Shown: positions 24,553 to 32,952, counted from the stretch's first letter. The stretch is 64,000 bases of DNA from Shewanella sp. MBTL60-112-B2 (GCF_019655055.1 NZ_BPFA01000009.1:1-64000); one strand, 5' to 3'. The notes: generated by a model not told the origin, from the sequence alone. A program made the numbers and translations.

Positions 24553-25179
24553 CTATTTAAGTCGCGTCTGTTTCAGTATCGGTACAGGCTGGCTCAGCAG
24601 GGCTTCAGTCATCAGCAATACGCGTTCGATGACTTTTGGATCACGGGTTAATTTATTTCTTAAGCTGGCACCGAGCCACATCTGGTATAAGGTTTCTGCG
24701 GTATAGTTGGCATTGATTGCCGGAATAGAACCATCGTCAATTCCCACTTCAATACATGCCGCAAGGCGAGCAATAACTGCCGACGATCCCTTGTCTAGAG
24801 CGAGTCGCATTGATTCTGATAGGTCGGCGACTTCTGCGCTGAGTTTAACCACTAAGCATTTCTGGTCAATGCAGGCATCACTCTGGGTACTTTGCCAGCG
24901 TAACCAATAGCTCATTAGTCTATCTAAACCGCAACTATTGTCTGCGGAAAATAGACTGTCGATACTGCTGAGGTAGGTTTTAAAGTAACTGTTGATGATC
25001 TCTTCACCGAACTGCTCTTTAGATTTGAAATAGTGGTAAAAAGACCCTTTTGGTACATCGGCAAATTTGAGGATCTGCGACAAGCCAACGTTAGAAAAGC
25101 CTTTACTGGAGATCAGGCTATAACCAGAGTCGATAATATGCTGTCGTGTTTGTTGAGGAGCTTTAATGCTTGTTTTCAT
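24553..25179 (-). CDS. TetR-family repressor, NemR-like
   Basis: At 208 aa it resembles E. coli NemR as I recall it: RQHIIDSGYSLISSKGFSNVGLSQILKFADVPKGSFYHYFKSKEQFG forms the DNA-binding domain. CLVVKLSAEVADLSESMRLALDKG matches the NemR segment whose cysteine senses electrophiles (N-ethylmaleimide, methylglyoxal, hypochlorite). Here C107 is the candidate sensor, and C102 lies just before it. It stands upstream of yqhD, the DJ-1-like gene and GST on the same strand. Identical-type palindromes lie before this gene and before yqhD. In E. coli NemR controls nemA-gloA instead, so the regulon differs (inference). Confidence 0.85.
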   Translation of the reverse strand: MKTSIKAPQQTRQHIIDSGYSLISSKGFSNVGLSQILKFADVPKGSFYHYFKSKEQFGEEIINSYFKTYLSSIDSLFSADNSCGLDRLMSYWLRWQSTQSDACIDQKCLVVKLSAEVADLSESMRLALDKGSSAVIARLAACIEVGIDDGSIPAINANYTAETLYQMWLGASLRNKLTRDPKVIERVLLMTEALLSQPVPILKQTRLK

Positions 25180-25199
25180 AGTACACAGACTAACACAAA

Positions 25200-25214
25200 T
25201 AGACCGGTCGTCTA
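25200..25214. promoter_or_regulatory. NemR-type operator upstream of the regulator gene
   Basis: TAGACCGGTCGTCTA, 21 bp before the start codon of the NemR-like gene, an autorepression position. It shares 14 of 15 bases with the site before yqhD. Confidence 0.75.
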
Positions 25215-25304
25215 GTCGTTATTTGAATAAAAATAGCTCGGCTTAAGATGGCTAGGGGCTGAGCCTGCAATTATTACTTCACCTTAGGGAGTAAAATCTA
25301 GATG

Positions 25305-25757
25305 CTAAAGAGGCAAGATATTACGTGAAAAGTTCTGCTTTAACACCACAGTAGACTCTATTCCTGCGATACAGTTTAAGCTGCCAAGTGACTTTTTAAC
25401 GAAGCTTTCATAGCTAAGTAGGTCGCTGGCGACAATTTTCAATAAGTAATCATGGGCACCCGTCACCACTGAGCACTCCATGACCTGATCTAAGTTTTCC
25501 ATGCTTTCTTCAAAGAGTATGGCGTATTGATCTGAGTTCTCTTTCAAACGCACAAAGGCGTAAACCACCACGTTTAACCCGACTTCTTTAGGATCTATTT
25601 GCGCTCCATAGCCGCTTATCACACCAGTCTGCTCAAGCTTTCTCACTCGGCGCAGGCAGGGAGTGTCAGACATATTGAGCCTAGCTGCGAGCTCACTAAT
25701 TGCGATTCGGCCATGGCGCTGCAATATGGCGAGTATATTGCGATCTTTATTATCCAT
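25305..25757 (-). CDS. Lrp/AsnC-family regulator divergent from a kynureninase-like operon
   Basis: This 150-aa Lrp-type protein has the N-terminal helix-turn-helix LQRHGRIAISELAARLNMSDTPCLRRVRKLEQTGVISGYGAQIDPKEVG and the C-terminal RAM ligand domain (VVYAFVRL...VMECSVVTGAHDYLLKIVASDL). Lrp proteins often sense amino acids; KynR of Pseudomonas is of this family and controls tryptophan catabolism through kynurenine. The divergent position (167 bp) next to a dioxygenase-like and kynureninase-like gene pair suggests the same type of role, inferred from context. Confidence 0.86.
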   Translation of the reverse strand: MDNKDRNILAILQRHGRIAISELAARLNMSDTPCLRRVRKLEQTGVISGYGAQIDPKEVGLNVVVYAFVRLKENSDQYAILFEESMENLDQVMECSVVTGAHDYLLKIVASDLLSYESFVKKSLGSLNCIAGIESTVVLKQNFSRNILPL

Positions 25758-25924
25758 AGAAACAACCTTTTCTTCTTATGGTGGAAATTATCATCAACTA
25801 GGCTTTTTATAGTGGTTTTCGATCCAAATTGAAAGTTATCGGAGTGACTTTAATGATTTACACCGAACGTATGCTGCTAGGCTAATGATTAAATAATCTG
25901 CATACTAACAATAAGGACCTACAG

Positions 25925-27100
25925 ATGACGGGGAATACACAGGCATTCGATCATTGGATCCGTACTCGCTTTGTTGAGCTAAATAGCAAATTAGAATCCC
26001 TTTACGCCCAGCAAGTTGACCGCGCTAATGTCGAAGGTGTTGGCGAGCAGTTAAAAGTACAGCTGGAGTCTGAAGGGCGTGATCTTATTGCCTGTTTGCT
26101 TGCAGAGGGAAACACAGATGAAGGTTTTGATCATGCCTTTGATTTGCTTGGTAATGTAGGCCTGTATATGGCGGCTTGCCGTAGACATGAGATCACCGAG
26201 CCGTCTCGGGAGAGAGTCTCGCCGCTTACCGAAGCCTCGGCACTTGCTATGCATATCGGGGCGTCTATTGGCGTGACCCCAAGATTTTCTACTGCTCATC
26301 TCACCACCCATAACCGTGCGCATCAAGGCTTGTATAAACGCTTTACCGATTTAGATGCCGAACAGTTATTTGTCGACTACAACACCAAAGGCATCTTGGC
26401 CTATAAACGCGCTGCTGATGCATTATTAAAGATCCAGCCCTTAGGTATCGACCATCCTATTGCTTATGATTTGCTGCTGGTTGCTAAGCAGGCATTGAGC
26501 GATGTGTTTGAGTCGAATCGCGTACTGTTTCAGCGGCTCGATGCCGATGATTTTTTCTATTGCGTGCGCCCTTATTACAAGCCTCATCGGGTAGGAAGTC
26601 AGATCTATCGCGGTGCCAATGCTGGTGATTTCGCTGGTATTAACGTCATCGATATGTTGCTGGGCTTATGCGCGGCAAATGAGCCCGGTTACTCGCAAAT
26701 GCTGGTAGATAAGTTCCTTTATATGATGCCTGAAGATCAGGCCATATTACGTGACTGCATGCGCCGCACTAGCTTTATGGATGAGTTACTTAACTTGAGC
26801 CACTTCAGTGCTGAGCCTTGGTACCAGCAAAATGTGAAGCTATTTTTAGAGGTGTGTGCCCTACATGGGGAGACCGCTATTCAGCATCATAATGAGCTGG
26901 TGGCTAAGTATATTGCTCAGCCCGCTAAGGCGATGGAGCAACAGCATATGTCCAAGGTGACAGCAAGTGGCCCGCCATTGGATGTATTGCTTAATTCGTT
27001 AGAGAAGTTGCGTGATAGACGATCCGCAGCTAACCGCAGTGATATTCGTACTCGCTATGAAGATATTCAATCTTTGACCGCGAGTCTGGAGGCGCAATAG
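25925..27100 (+). CDS. PrnB-family / indoleamine 2,3-dioxygenase-superfamily protein
   Basis: This 391-aa mostly helical protein resembles the DUF1864/PrnB family, relatives of haem-containing tryptophan and indoleamine dioxygenases. PrnB itself rearranges 7-chlorotryptophan in pyrrolnitrin synthesis. I recall that the S. oneidensis homologue (SO4414) was solved by structural genomics and shown to share the dioxygenase fold. Histidine-rich segments that could bind haem include FSTAHLTTHNRAHQGLYKR, VRPYYKPHRVGSQIYRGANAGDF and HGETAIQHHNELV. The catalytic ligand cannot be fixed by eye. The next gene starts 1 bp after the stop codon and encodes a kynureninase-like enzyme, pointing to oxidation of tryptophan or a related indole. 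The reaction is not established. Confidence 0.78.
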   Translation: MTGNTQAFDHWIRTRFVELNSKLESLYAQQVDRANVEGVGEQLKVQLESEGRDLIACLLAEGNTDEGFDHAFDLLGNVGLYMAACRRHEITEPSRERVSPLTEASALAMHIGASIGVTPRFSTAHLTTHNRAHQGLYKRFTDLDAEQLFVDYNTKGILAYKRAADALLKIQPLGIDHPIAYDLLLVAKQALSDVFESNRVLFQRLDADDFFYCVRPYYKPHRVGSQIYRGANAGDFAGINVIDMLLGLCAANEPGYSQMLVDKFLYMMPEDQAILRDCMRRTSFMDELLNLSHFSAEPWYQQNVKLFLEVCALHGETAIQHHNELVAKYIAQPAKAMEQQHMSKVTASGPPLDVLLNSLEKLRDRRSAANRSDIRTRYEDIQSLTASLEAQ

Positions 27101-27101
27101 T

Positions 27102-28229
27102 ATGCAAGATTTCAAGGCAGACTTTAGCCTAGCAAGTGGTAGTTATCTGCTTAGTCACTCAGTTGGCAGACCACTCAAGAGTGCTGAACAGGTTTTTTCT
27201 AAGCAATTTTTTGCTCCATGGCAAGACTCGAATGTGGAGCCGTGGCAGCAGTGGCTAAAAGTTATCGATCTCTTCTGTTTCAATCTGGCTAAATTATTTA
27301 ATGGCCGAATCGAAGAGTTCTGTCCTCAGGTTAACCTCTCCAGCGCACTAACAAAGCTGGTTATGTCTCTCGATGAGCTTAACGATAAGTTTGGCGCTAA
27401 AAATCCAGTGGTACTCATGAGTGAGCTCGATTTTCCCAGCATGGGTTTTGCGCTGAAAAAAGCGTTGCCACAAGGCTGCGAATTGCGCTTTATTCCTAAA
27501 ACACTCGATATTACCGACGCAGCTGTTTGGCAGTCCTATATCAGGTCTGATGTCGATTTGGTGTTTATTAGTCATGTGTATTCCAATACAGGTCAGCTGG
27601 CACCACTTAATGAGATTGTTGAGGCTGCAAAGTCTAAAGCTGCGCTAACCCTTATCGATGTGGCGCAATCGGCTGGCATAGTGCCGCTGGACTTAGGTCA
27701 TCTACAGCCAGACTTTATGATAGGGTCGAGCGTTAAATGGCTTTGCGGTGGTCCAGGGGCCGCCTACTTGTGGGTGAACACTAAGCATATTGAGCGCTGT
27801 CAGCCAAAAGATGTGGGCTGGTTTAGTCACGAAAATCCCTTCGAGTTTGATATTCATGATTTTCGTTATCATCCTACGGCGCTTAAATTTTGGGGCGGTA
27901 CACCGTCGATTGCACCCTATGCCATCGCGGCACAGAGCATAGGTTACTTTGCCGATATCGGCTCCGATAAACTGCGTGGGCATAACCAGGCTCTAATCGA
28001 CATTGCAACTGAGCAGTTAGCTGAGGTGTTTGTTTCGCCTATGCAAGAGTCAAGGCGCAGCGGTACTATGATTTTGGATTTCGGTACTAAACAGCAAAAG
28101 GTATTGGAGGCTTTGCAGCAGGCAAACGTGAATGTGGATTTGCGTAGTGAAGGTATTCGGGTATCACCGCATATCTATAATGATATGGCTGATATTGAAA
28201 ACTTAATTGCTGGGATTAAAAGAATATAA
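27102..28229 (+). CDS. Kynureninase-like PLP enzyme (aminotransferase class V fold)
   Basis: This 375-aa pyridoxal-phosphate enzyme has the cofactor lysine in MIGSSVKWLCGGPGAAYLWV and the ring-binding aspartate in LIDVAQSAG, both in the kynureninase arrangement. FISHVYSNTGQLAPL precedes them as in the family. It is shorter than the usual ~415 aa kynureninases and somewhat diverged. Kynureninase splits kynurenine into anthranilate and alanine. TAG-T-ATG spacing with the PrnB-like gene implies translational coupling. A kynurenine formamidase is missing, so either one is elsewhere or the substrate is different. The hairpin 28237-28261 ends the operon. Confidence 0.82.
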   Translation: MQDFKADFSLASGSYLLSHSVGRPLKSAEQVFSKQFFAPWQDSNVEPWQQWLKVIDLFCFNLAKLFNGRIEEFCPQVNLSSALTKLVMSLDELNDKFGAKNPVVLMSELDFPSMGFALKKALPQGCELRFIPKTLDITDAAVWQSYIRSDVDLVFISHVYSNTGQLAPLNEIVEAAKSKAALTLIDVAQSAGIVPLDLGHLQPDFMIGSSVKWLCGGPGAAYLWVNTKHIERCQPKDVGWFSHENPFEFDIHDFRYHPTALKFWGGTPSIAPYAIAAQSIGYFADIGSDKLRGHNQALIDIATEQLAEVFVSPMQESRRSGTMILDFGTKQQKVLEALQQANVNVDLRSEGIRVSPHIYNDMADIENLIAGIKRI

Positions 28230-28236
28230 AAATTAG

Positions 28237-28261
28237 CGCTACAGGCTGGTAGCCTGTAGCG
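28237..28261 (+). terminator. Hairpin ending the PrnB-like/kynureninase-like operon
   Basis: CGCTACAGGCT, GGT loop and AGCCTGTAGCG form an 11-bp stem 8 bp after the stop codon. It lies between convergent genes. The T-run is weak (AAATCTAATCTCTT follows). Confidence 0.65.
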
Positions 28262-28273
28262 AAATCTAATCTC

Positions 28274-28579
28274 TTAAGGCTGAACGGCTCTTAAGTTAAC
28301 TTTTCGGTAATCATACTTCTGGTTGATTCGATTAAGCTCACCAATTGAAAGCTTACTAAGTAGGGTTGCACCCTGCTTATCGGTAACAAATTTCTGCGCT
28401 GTAAGATTCACAAAATCTACTACATATACGCTGCTATCTTGAAGGTTTTTTGCAGTTTGCTCAGTTTCTTGCTTTGAACAGTCATTACAAGCTGCAATTG
28501 GACTCATTGCCGCAACACTAGCGGTTGAGAATAATAATCCAGCACCTAACAGTACTGCATGAGTAATTGTTTTTCTCAT
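28274..28579 (-). CDS. Small secreted protein of unknown function
   Basis: I do not recognise this 101-aa protein. A Sec signal peptide (MRKTITHAVLLGAGLLFSTASVAA) is followed by a short region with a CNDC pair (residues about 31-34) and then a mixed region without membrane segments, ending NQKYDYRKVNLRAVQP. It should be periplasmic. A CRP-like palindrome lies just upstream (28603-28618), and AAGGAACC gives a good ribosome site. It is convergent with the kynureninase-like gene. Confidence 0.65.
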   Translation of the reverse strand: MRKTITHAVLLGAGLLFSTASVAAMSPIAACNDCSKQETEQTAKNLQDSSVYVVDFVNLTAQKFVTDKQGATLLSKLSIGELNRINQKYDYRKVNLRAVQP

Positions 28580-28602
28580 AGTAGGTTCCTTTTTTATGAA
28601 AT

Positions 28603-28618
28603 AGTGATCTTGGTCACA
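28603..28618. promoter_or_regulatory. CRP-like site upstream of the small secreted protein
   Basis: AGTGA-TCTTGG-TCACA matches TGTGA-N6-TCACA with one mismatch. It is 24-39 bp before the start codon, so it may overlap the promoter and could repress or activate. A prediction only. Confidence 0.4.
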
Positions 28619-28826
28619 GTTCTAATTTAGGCTATATATTAGGCAGTGTCCAGAACTATTTGTTATTAAGTTGTTGTTTAATATTACTTTGTTTAGGTTG
28701 TACTAATTTAGCTTGAAGCCGTTATGTGTGCTTTGTATTGTAAAAGTCGTAGGAGGTTTCGACTTGCCTATCGATAGTGATTGGTCAATAGTGGTTATTA
28801 GAAGTGTGCTTAATAAAGGGAAATAG

Positions 28827-29837
28827 ATGAAGTTATTCATGCTGTTAATTAGCTTGTGCAGTTTTGCTACTTCGGCGATGGAATGGAATATTCAAAACCT
28901 GGCCCCCGGTGTTTCTTTTCGAGGTAGCGCAGTTTTGCAGGGCGTCGCTTGGGTAACTGGAACTGATAATCGAGTCTATATCTCCAAGGACTCAGGTAAA
29001 AGTTGGCAAGATAGATCAGTAAAGGAGCAAGCGTTAACAGACTTTCGCGATATAGAGGTATTTGATGCTAATACTGCGATAGTGATGGGGGCTGGAGAAG
29101 GCGGCTTATCAAAACTGTATATCACCCAGAACCAGGGCTTAAGTTGGCAACTGCTCTTTGATAATCCAGATGAACTCGGTTTTTTTAACTCTATCGCTTT
29201 TTGGGATCGCAACAACGGCTTATTGCTAGGCGATCCGGTAGATGGTTGCTACGTCATATTACGCACCGCTGATGGCGGTAAAACTTGGCAACGCATCGCG
29301 CAAGGTGAGATGCCCGAAATGCTCGATAAAGAGGTCGCTTTTGCGGCTAGTGGTAATACCTTAATTGTAGGTAAGCGTGGTAGGGCGTGGTTTACCTCTG
29401 GCGGCTATAGCAGCTCAGCCTACAGCAGCGCAGATTCAGGTGACCATTGGCGTCGGCGTCCAATTGCGCTTTATGATGATACTCAGACTGCAGGTGGTTA
29501 TGGTTTAGCGTTTAATGCGTTAGGCGATCTATTTGTGCTGGGCGGAGACTATCAGCAGCGCGATAAGCATGATGCCAATATGGTCTATAGAAAAGGTTAT
29601 GTGTGGCATAAAGCGCCGGGCACAACACCCGGTTTGCGAACCGCGATGGCCTGTTACCAAGAAACCTGTATTGCGACCGGCAAGCTATCGACGGATATTT
29701 CCCATGATCATGGCTATAGCTGGCAACCCTTGCTGGTCAATGGTGAGTCTCAGGGATTTTTTACCTTAGCGATAGAGGGCAACACTATAGTGGCAGCAGG
29801 GTATGATGGTCGCGTTGCAGTGCATACTTTTGAATAG
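28827..29837 (+). CDS. Secreted BNR/Ycf48-like beta-propeller protein
   Basis: The 336-aa protein has a short signal peptide (LFMLLISLCSFATSA) and repeated BNR or Asp-box-like motifs: VYISKDSGKSWQDR, LYITQNQGLSWQLL, ILRTADGGKTWQRI, SSADSGDHWRRR and STDISHDHGYSWQPL. This pattern marks a sialidase-type propeller like the photosystem II assembly factor Ycf48 and many bacterial 'oxidoreductase-like' proteins, none of which use the motif catalytically. It is probably a periplasmic binding or assembly protein. No functional partner is evident nearby. AAAGGGAAATAG precedes the ATG. Confidence 0.8.
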   Translation: MKLFMLLISLCSFATSAMEWNIQNLAPGVSFRGSAVLQGVAWVTGTDNRVYISKDSGKSWQDRSVKEQALTDFRDIEVFDANTAIVMGAGEGGLSKLYITQNQGLSWQLLFDNPDELGFFNSIAFWDRNNGLLLGDPVDGCYVILRTADGGKTWQRIAQGEMPEMLDKEVAFAASGNTLIVGKRGRAWFTSGGYSSSAYSSADSGDHWRRRPIALYDDTQTAGGYGLAFNALGDLFVLGGDYQQRDKHDANMVYRKGYVWHKAPGTTPGLRTAMACYQETCIATGKLSTDISHDHGYSWQPLLVNGESQGFFTLAIEGNTIVAAGYDGRVAVHTFE

Positions 29838-29878
29838 CCGCAAGGTGTTTGGATAAGACGCGCATTGACTAACGAAAA

Positions 29879-30193
29879 TTAGCCCAACACAAGATACATA
29901 ATAGAAGCGCCAATACAGCCACCAATTAAGGTTGCTAAAGCCAGTAATAACCATTGGCCGTAAAAAGAGACTTTTTGCATCTGATCGTGGGTGGGTTTTG
30001 GGATCACTAAAAGTTTCTTTTGCTCTATTTCAAACACAGCGCATAACCCCAAGAGGGTATCGTTAGAGGCGCTGCCTTCCTTTTCCACTCGTTGCACGGT
30101 ACGTAAGCTAATGGCACAAGCATCGGCTAAGTGCTGTTGGGTCCAGCCTTTTTCTTGCCGTAATGTTTTGACCGTGATGGGGTTAATTTCCAT
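29879..30193 (-). CDS. Small XRE-type helix-turn-helix protein with a membrane anchor
   Basis: This 104-aa protein has an N-terminal XRE DNA-binding domain (VKTLRQEKGWTQQHLADACAISLRTVQRVEKEGSASNDTLLGLCAVFE). The C-terminal hydrophobic tail (WLLLALATLIGGCIGASIMYLVL) should form one membrane segment. It is probably a membrane-tethered regulator. The next gene upstream on the same strand encodes another single-pass small protein, 45 bp away, so they may be co-expressed. The target is unknown. Confidence 0.78.
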   Translation of the reverse strand: MEINPITVKTLRQEKGWTQQHLADACAISLRTVQRVEKEGSASNDTLLGLCAVFEIEQKKLLVIPKPTHDQMQKVSFYGQWLLLALATLIGGCIGASIMYLVLG

Positions 30194-30238
30194 ATTTGAC
30201 TCCGCTAGCTCCTTTAGAAAGTGGTGACATGTATGTGC

Positions 30239-30670
30239 TTATCCTGAAAAATATTCCATAAATAAAACAAACAAACCACCAAAAACTAGACCCGCTAGAA
30301 AACACATAAATATCTGCTTTTTTACGGATTGATTATCCTTGCTGAGAAAGGCTTTGGTTTCGGTCGCCAGATGTTGATTGTTGCGATACAGGCTACATTC
30401 AACCGTGGCCTTCATTAGGCTGGTGACTTTAAATCTCACTTCATAGTCATTGCCCAAATGGCAAAATTTATGACAGCTGTTCATCTTTACCAAATTACGT
30501 TTATCACTGACTACTTCATCATTGACGTAAATGGTTTCCTTGCCTGAATAACCTGAGCCATGAGCGGTGATGCGTACATCTTGATCATTGAAGTAATACC
30601 AATAGCCATTAGTGATTGTCACGCTATCCATTTGACTGTCCATTTCGTGTCGAGTGCTTGAGTTTTCCAT
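30239..30670 (-). CDS. Hypothetical protein with a C-terminal membrane anchor
   Basis: I do not recognise this 143-aa protein. Residues 15-110 look like a beta-sandwich (VTITNGYWYYFNDQDVRITAHGSGYSGKETIYVNDEVVSDKRN... YEVRFKVTSLMKATVECSLYRNNQ). A hydrophobic tail (QIFMCFLAGLVFGGLFVLFMEYF) would anchor it to the inner membrane. No signal peptide is seen, so the domain faces the cytoplasm or is a tail-anchored protein. A good ribosome site (TAGGAGC) precedes the ATG. It precedes the small XRE protein gene on the same strand. Confidence 0.65.
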   Translation of the reverse strand: MENSSTRHEMDSQMDSVTITNGYWYYFNDQDVRITAHGSGYSGKETIYVNDEVVSDKRNLVKMNSCHKFCHLGNDYEVRFKVTSLMKATVECSLYRNNQHLATETKAFLSKDNQSVKKQIFMCFLAGLVFGGLFVLFMEYFSG

Positions 30671-30771
30671 ACTTGCTCCTAGCTATGTTGACAGTTGAAG
30701 TTAACGAGAGCAAGTTCAGCATAAATAGATGGTTTTCTCTGCGTCATGGATATGACAGGCATAAAAAAGGC

Positions 30772-30794
30772 ATATGACACTTAATATGTCATAT
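30772..30794. promoter_or_regulatory. ATATGACA/TGTCATAT inverted repeat
   Basis: Two perfect 8-bp arms with a 7-bp spacer lie about 100 bp upstream of the hypothetical gene ending at 30670; another ATATGACA occurs at 30750-30757. The 305-bp stretch 30671-30975 otherwise holds the glnA terminator and no gene that I can support. Confidence 0.3.
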
Positions 30795-30909
30795 CTTAAT
30801 TTGTTGTAATTACTGGTTTTATTTTTAGCGTGGGGTGTTAGTGTATTCAAATTCGAGCTTTGGAAAAGTATTGATTGGATAATATACCTATCAGTATTGG
30901 CCAATCAAA

Positions 30910-30939
30910 AAAGCCCTAAACATTGCTGTTTAGGGCTTT
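30910..30939 (-). terminator. Terminator of glnA
   Basis: AAAGCCCTAAACA, a TTGC loop and TGTTTAGGGCTTT form a 13-bp stem ending in TTTGATT on the minus strand, about 37 bp after the glnA stop codon. Confidence 0.85.
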
Positions 30940-30975
30940 AGCTAACCTAAGCGATTAGCGGTGCAACTCAGAGTA

Positions 30976-32385
30976 TTACAAGCTGTAGTAAAGCTCGAAT
31001 TCTACTGGGTGAGTTGTTTGGTTGATGCGCTCAACGTCTGCAGACTTAAGGGCGATGTAAGAATCGATAAAGTCGTTAGTGAATACGTCGCCACGAGTTA
31101 GGAACTCACGGTCAGCATCTAGGCACTCAAGTGCGTTTTCTAGTGAAGTAGCAACTGTTGGGATTTCTGCAGCTTCTTCAGCTGGAAGATCGTATAGATC
31201 TTTATCCATTGCTTCACCTGGGTGGATCTTGTTTTGGATACCGTCAAGGCCAGCCATTAGCATTGCAGAGAACGCTAAGTATGGGTTAGCCACTGGGTCA
31301 CCAAAACGAATTTCGATACGACGACCTTTTGCACTTGGTACCACTGGGATACGGATAGAAGCAGAGCGGTTAGCAGCTGAGTAAGCAAGCATAACTGGCG
31401 CTTCAAAGTGTGGTACAAGACGCTTGTAAGAGTTAGTTGATGGGTTAGCAAATGCGTTGATTGCACGAGCATGCTTAATTACACCACCGATGTAGAATAG
31501 AGCTGTTTCGCTCAATCCGCCGTACTTGTCACCAGCAAATAGGTTAACGCCATCTTTAGCTAGAGACTGATGCACGTGCATACCGCTACCGTTGTCACCA
31601 ACGATTGGCTTAGGCATGAATGTCGCAGTCTTGTTGTAAGCGTGAGCAACGTTATGAACAACATACTTAAGTACCTGAACTTCGTCAGCCTTAAGCGTTA
31701 GTGTGTTGAAACGTGTTGCGATTTCGTTTTGACCTGCAGTCGCCACTTCGTGGTGATGCGCTTCAACAACTTGGCCCATCTCTTCTAGTACTAAACACAT
31801 TGCACTACGGATGTCTTGTGAAGAGTCAACTGGTGCTACTGGGAAGTAACCCCCTTTAACGCCTGGACGGTGACCTTTGTTGCCATCTTCGTAGCTAGTG
31901 CCTGAGTTCCAAGCCGCTTCTTCAGCGTCAACCTTGTAGAAACAACCTGACATGTCAGCGCTGAACTTAACATCGTCAAATAGGAAAAATTCTGGCTCTG
32001 GACCAACTAGCACAGTGTCAGCAATCCCAGTTGAGCGTAGGTAATCTTCAGCTTTCTTTGCGATAGAACGTGGGTCACGGTTGTAACCAGTCATTGTGCC
32101 TGGGTTTAGAATGTCACAACGGATGTTAGCAGTGGTTTCTGCAGTGAAAGGGTCAAGTACGAAACTTGCTGGATCAGGCATCAATACCATGTCTGATTCG
32201 TTAATACCTTTCCAACCTTGGATTGAAGAACCGTCGAACATTTTACCGTCTTCGAAGAAGTCAGCGTCAACTTGGTGAGTAGGAATTGAAACGTGTTGCT
32301 CTTTACCTATGGTGTCGGTAAAACGCAAATCAACAAATTTAACTTCTAGTTCTTTTAGTTGTTGTAAAACTGATTCTGCAGACAT
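30976..32385 (-). CDS. glnA: Glutamine synthetase GlnA, type I
   Basis: GlnA makes glutamine from glutamate, ammonia and ATP as a dodecamer in the cytoplasm. The 469-aa protein matches E. coli GlnA throughout: [56 protein letters not shown] and NRSASIRIP. The adenylylation tyrosine is conserved in DKDLYDLP near residue 397. The ATG at 32385 ([10 protein letters not shown]) lies 8 bp after GGAG and is preferred over the TTG two codons upstream. It is monocistronic. A sigma-54 promoter and NtrC sites lie upstream, so it is nitrogen-controlled. Confidence 0.97.
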   Translation of the reverse strand: MSAESVLQQLKELEVKFVDLRFTDTIGKEQHVSIPTHQVDADFFEDGKMFDGSSIQGWKGINESDMVLMPDPASFVLDPFTAETTANIRCDILNPGTMTGYNRDPRSIAKKAEDYLRSTGIADTVLVGPEPEFFLFDDVKFSADMSGCFYKVDAEEAAWNSGTSYEDGNKGHRPGVKGGYFPVAPVDSSQDIRSAMCLVLEEMGQVVEAHHHEVATAGQNEIATRFNTLTLKADEVQVLKYVVHNVAHAYNKTATFMPKPIVGDNGSGMHVHQSLAKDGVNLFAGDKYGGLSETALFYIGGVIKHARAINAFANPSTNSYKRLVPHFEAPVMLAYSAANRSASIRIPVVPSAKGRRIEIRFGDPVANPYLAFSAMLMAGLDGIQNKIHPGEAMDKDLYDLPAEEAAEIPTVATSLENALECLDADREFLTRGDVFTNDFIDSYIALKSADVERINQTTHPVEFELYYSL

Positions 32386-32471
32386 TCTCAAATCTCCGAG
32401 TAGGGTAAAGGGTTGTCCCTTTGTTTTATCTTTAAATATTTAGCGCTTAATGCGATTCTGGTATCTGTAAA

Positions 32472-32486
32472 GCGAGAGTCGTGCCA
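32472..32486 (-). promoter_or_regulatory. Sigma-54 promoter of glnA
   Basis: On the minus strand TGGCAC-GACTC-TCGC matches the -24/-12 consensus TGGCAC-N5-TTGC with the essential GG and GC at the right 10-bp spacing and one mismatch. It is about 87 bp before the glnA start and downstream of NtrC sites, as expected. Confidence 0.8.
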
Positions 32487-32549
32487 ATAATGTAACTATC
32501 TGAATAATATGGGTTAGCTGTTTTTATTCTTTGCTGAAGATATTATTGT

Positions 32550-32605
32550 TGCACCATCTTGGTGCGCTCTATGGATCCATATGGTGCACGCGTCATATCG
32601 GTGCA
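32550..32605. promoter_or_regulatory. NtrC sites upstream of glnA
   Basis: TGCACCATCTTGGTGCG (32550-32566) is a near-perfect NtrC palindrome. Two weaker 17-bp candidates follow with strong right half-sites (TGGTGCA at 32582-32588, CGGTGCA at 32599-32605). They begin about 64 bp upstream of the sigma-54 promoter, a normal enhancer position. The surrounding 686-bp gap to typA (32386-33077) contains no gene that I can support. Confidence 0.8.
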
Positions 32606-32925
32606 ATAGCAATCCGTCATATCCAGTGTGCTTTCAGTTAGTCACTTTTTATTGGCACACAGAATAACCAAGGAATGGCCAATTTTATAGGGTGCAAGTC
32701 AAGGAAATAACATCGGATTTTCGATAAGTGTTATTGAGATTAAAGACAGTGTTGAATTGGGCTGGGTTACGACCAATATTTACCATGAAATCTGGCTATT
32801 AATGGTTAAAGCTAGCGAAAAATTGAATTTACCGAAGGAGTCGATACTAATAGTGTCATATAGCTAAAGTATAAAAAAATGAATAAAAAGCGAGCGTTAA
32901 GGCGAAAAAAAAGAATACGAAAGAG

Positions 32926-32952
32926 TTATTTTTAACGATTGGTTAAAAATAA
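32926..32952. promoter_or_regulatory. Perfect 11-bp inverted repeat upstream of typA
   Basis: TTATTTTTAAC, a GATTG spacer and GTTAAAAATAA. It lies about 125 bp before the typA start codon. It could be an operator or, if transcribed, a hairpin. The very low GC content makes chance pairing more likely, so confidence is modest. Confidence 0.4.

Noticed and set aside
25051..25215. Short plus-strand frame overlapping the NemR-like operator
   Set aside because: It is antisense to the start of the regulator gene and has no coding features.
30716..30904. 62-codon frame upstream of the anchor-type hypothetical gene
   Set aside because: It overlaps an inverted-repeat region, has no ribosome site and an unlikely composition.
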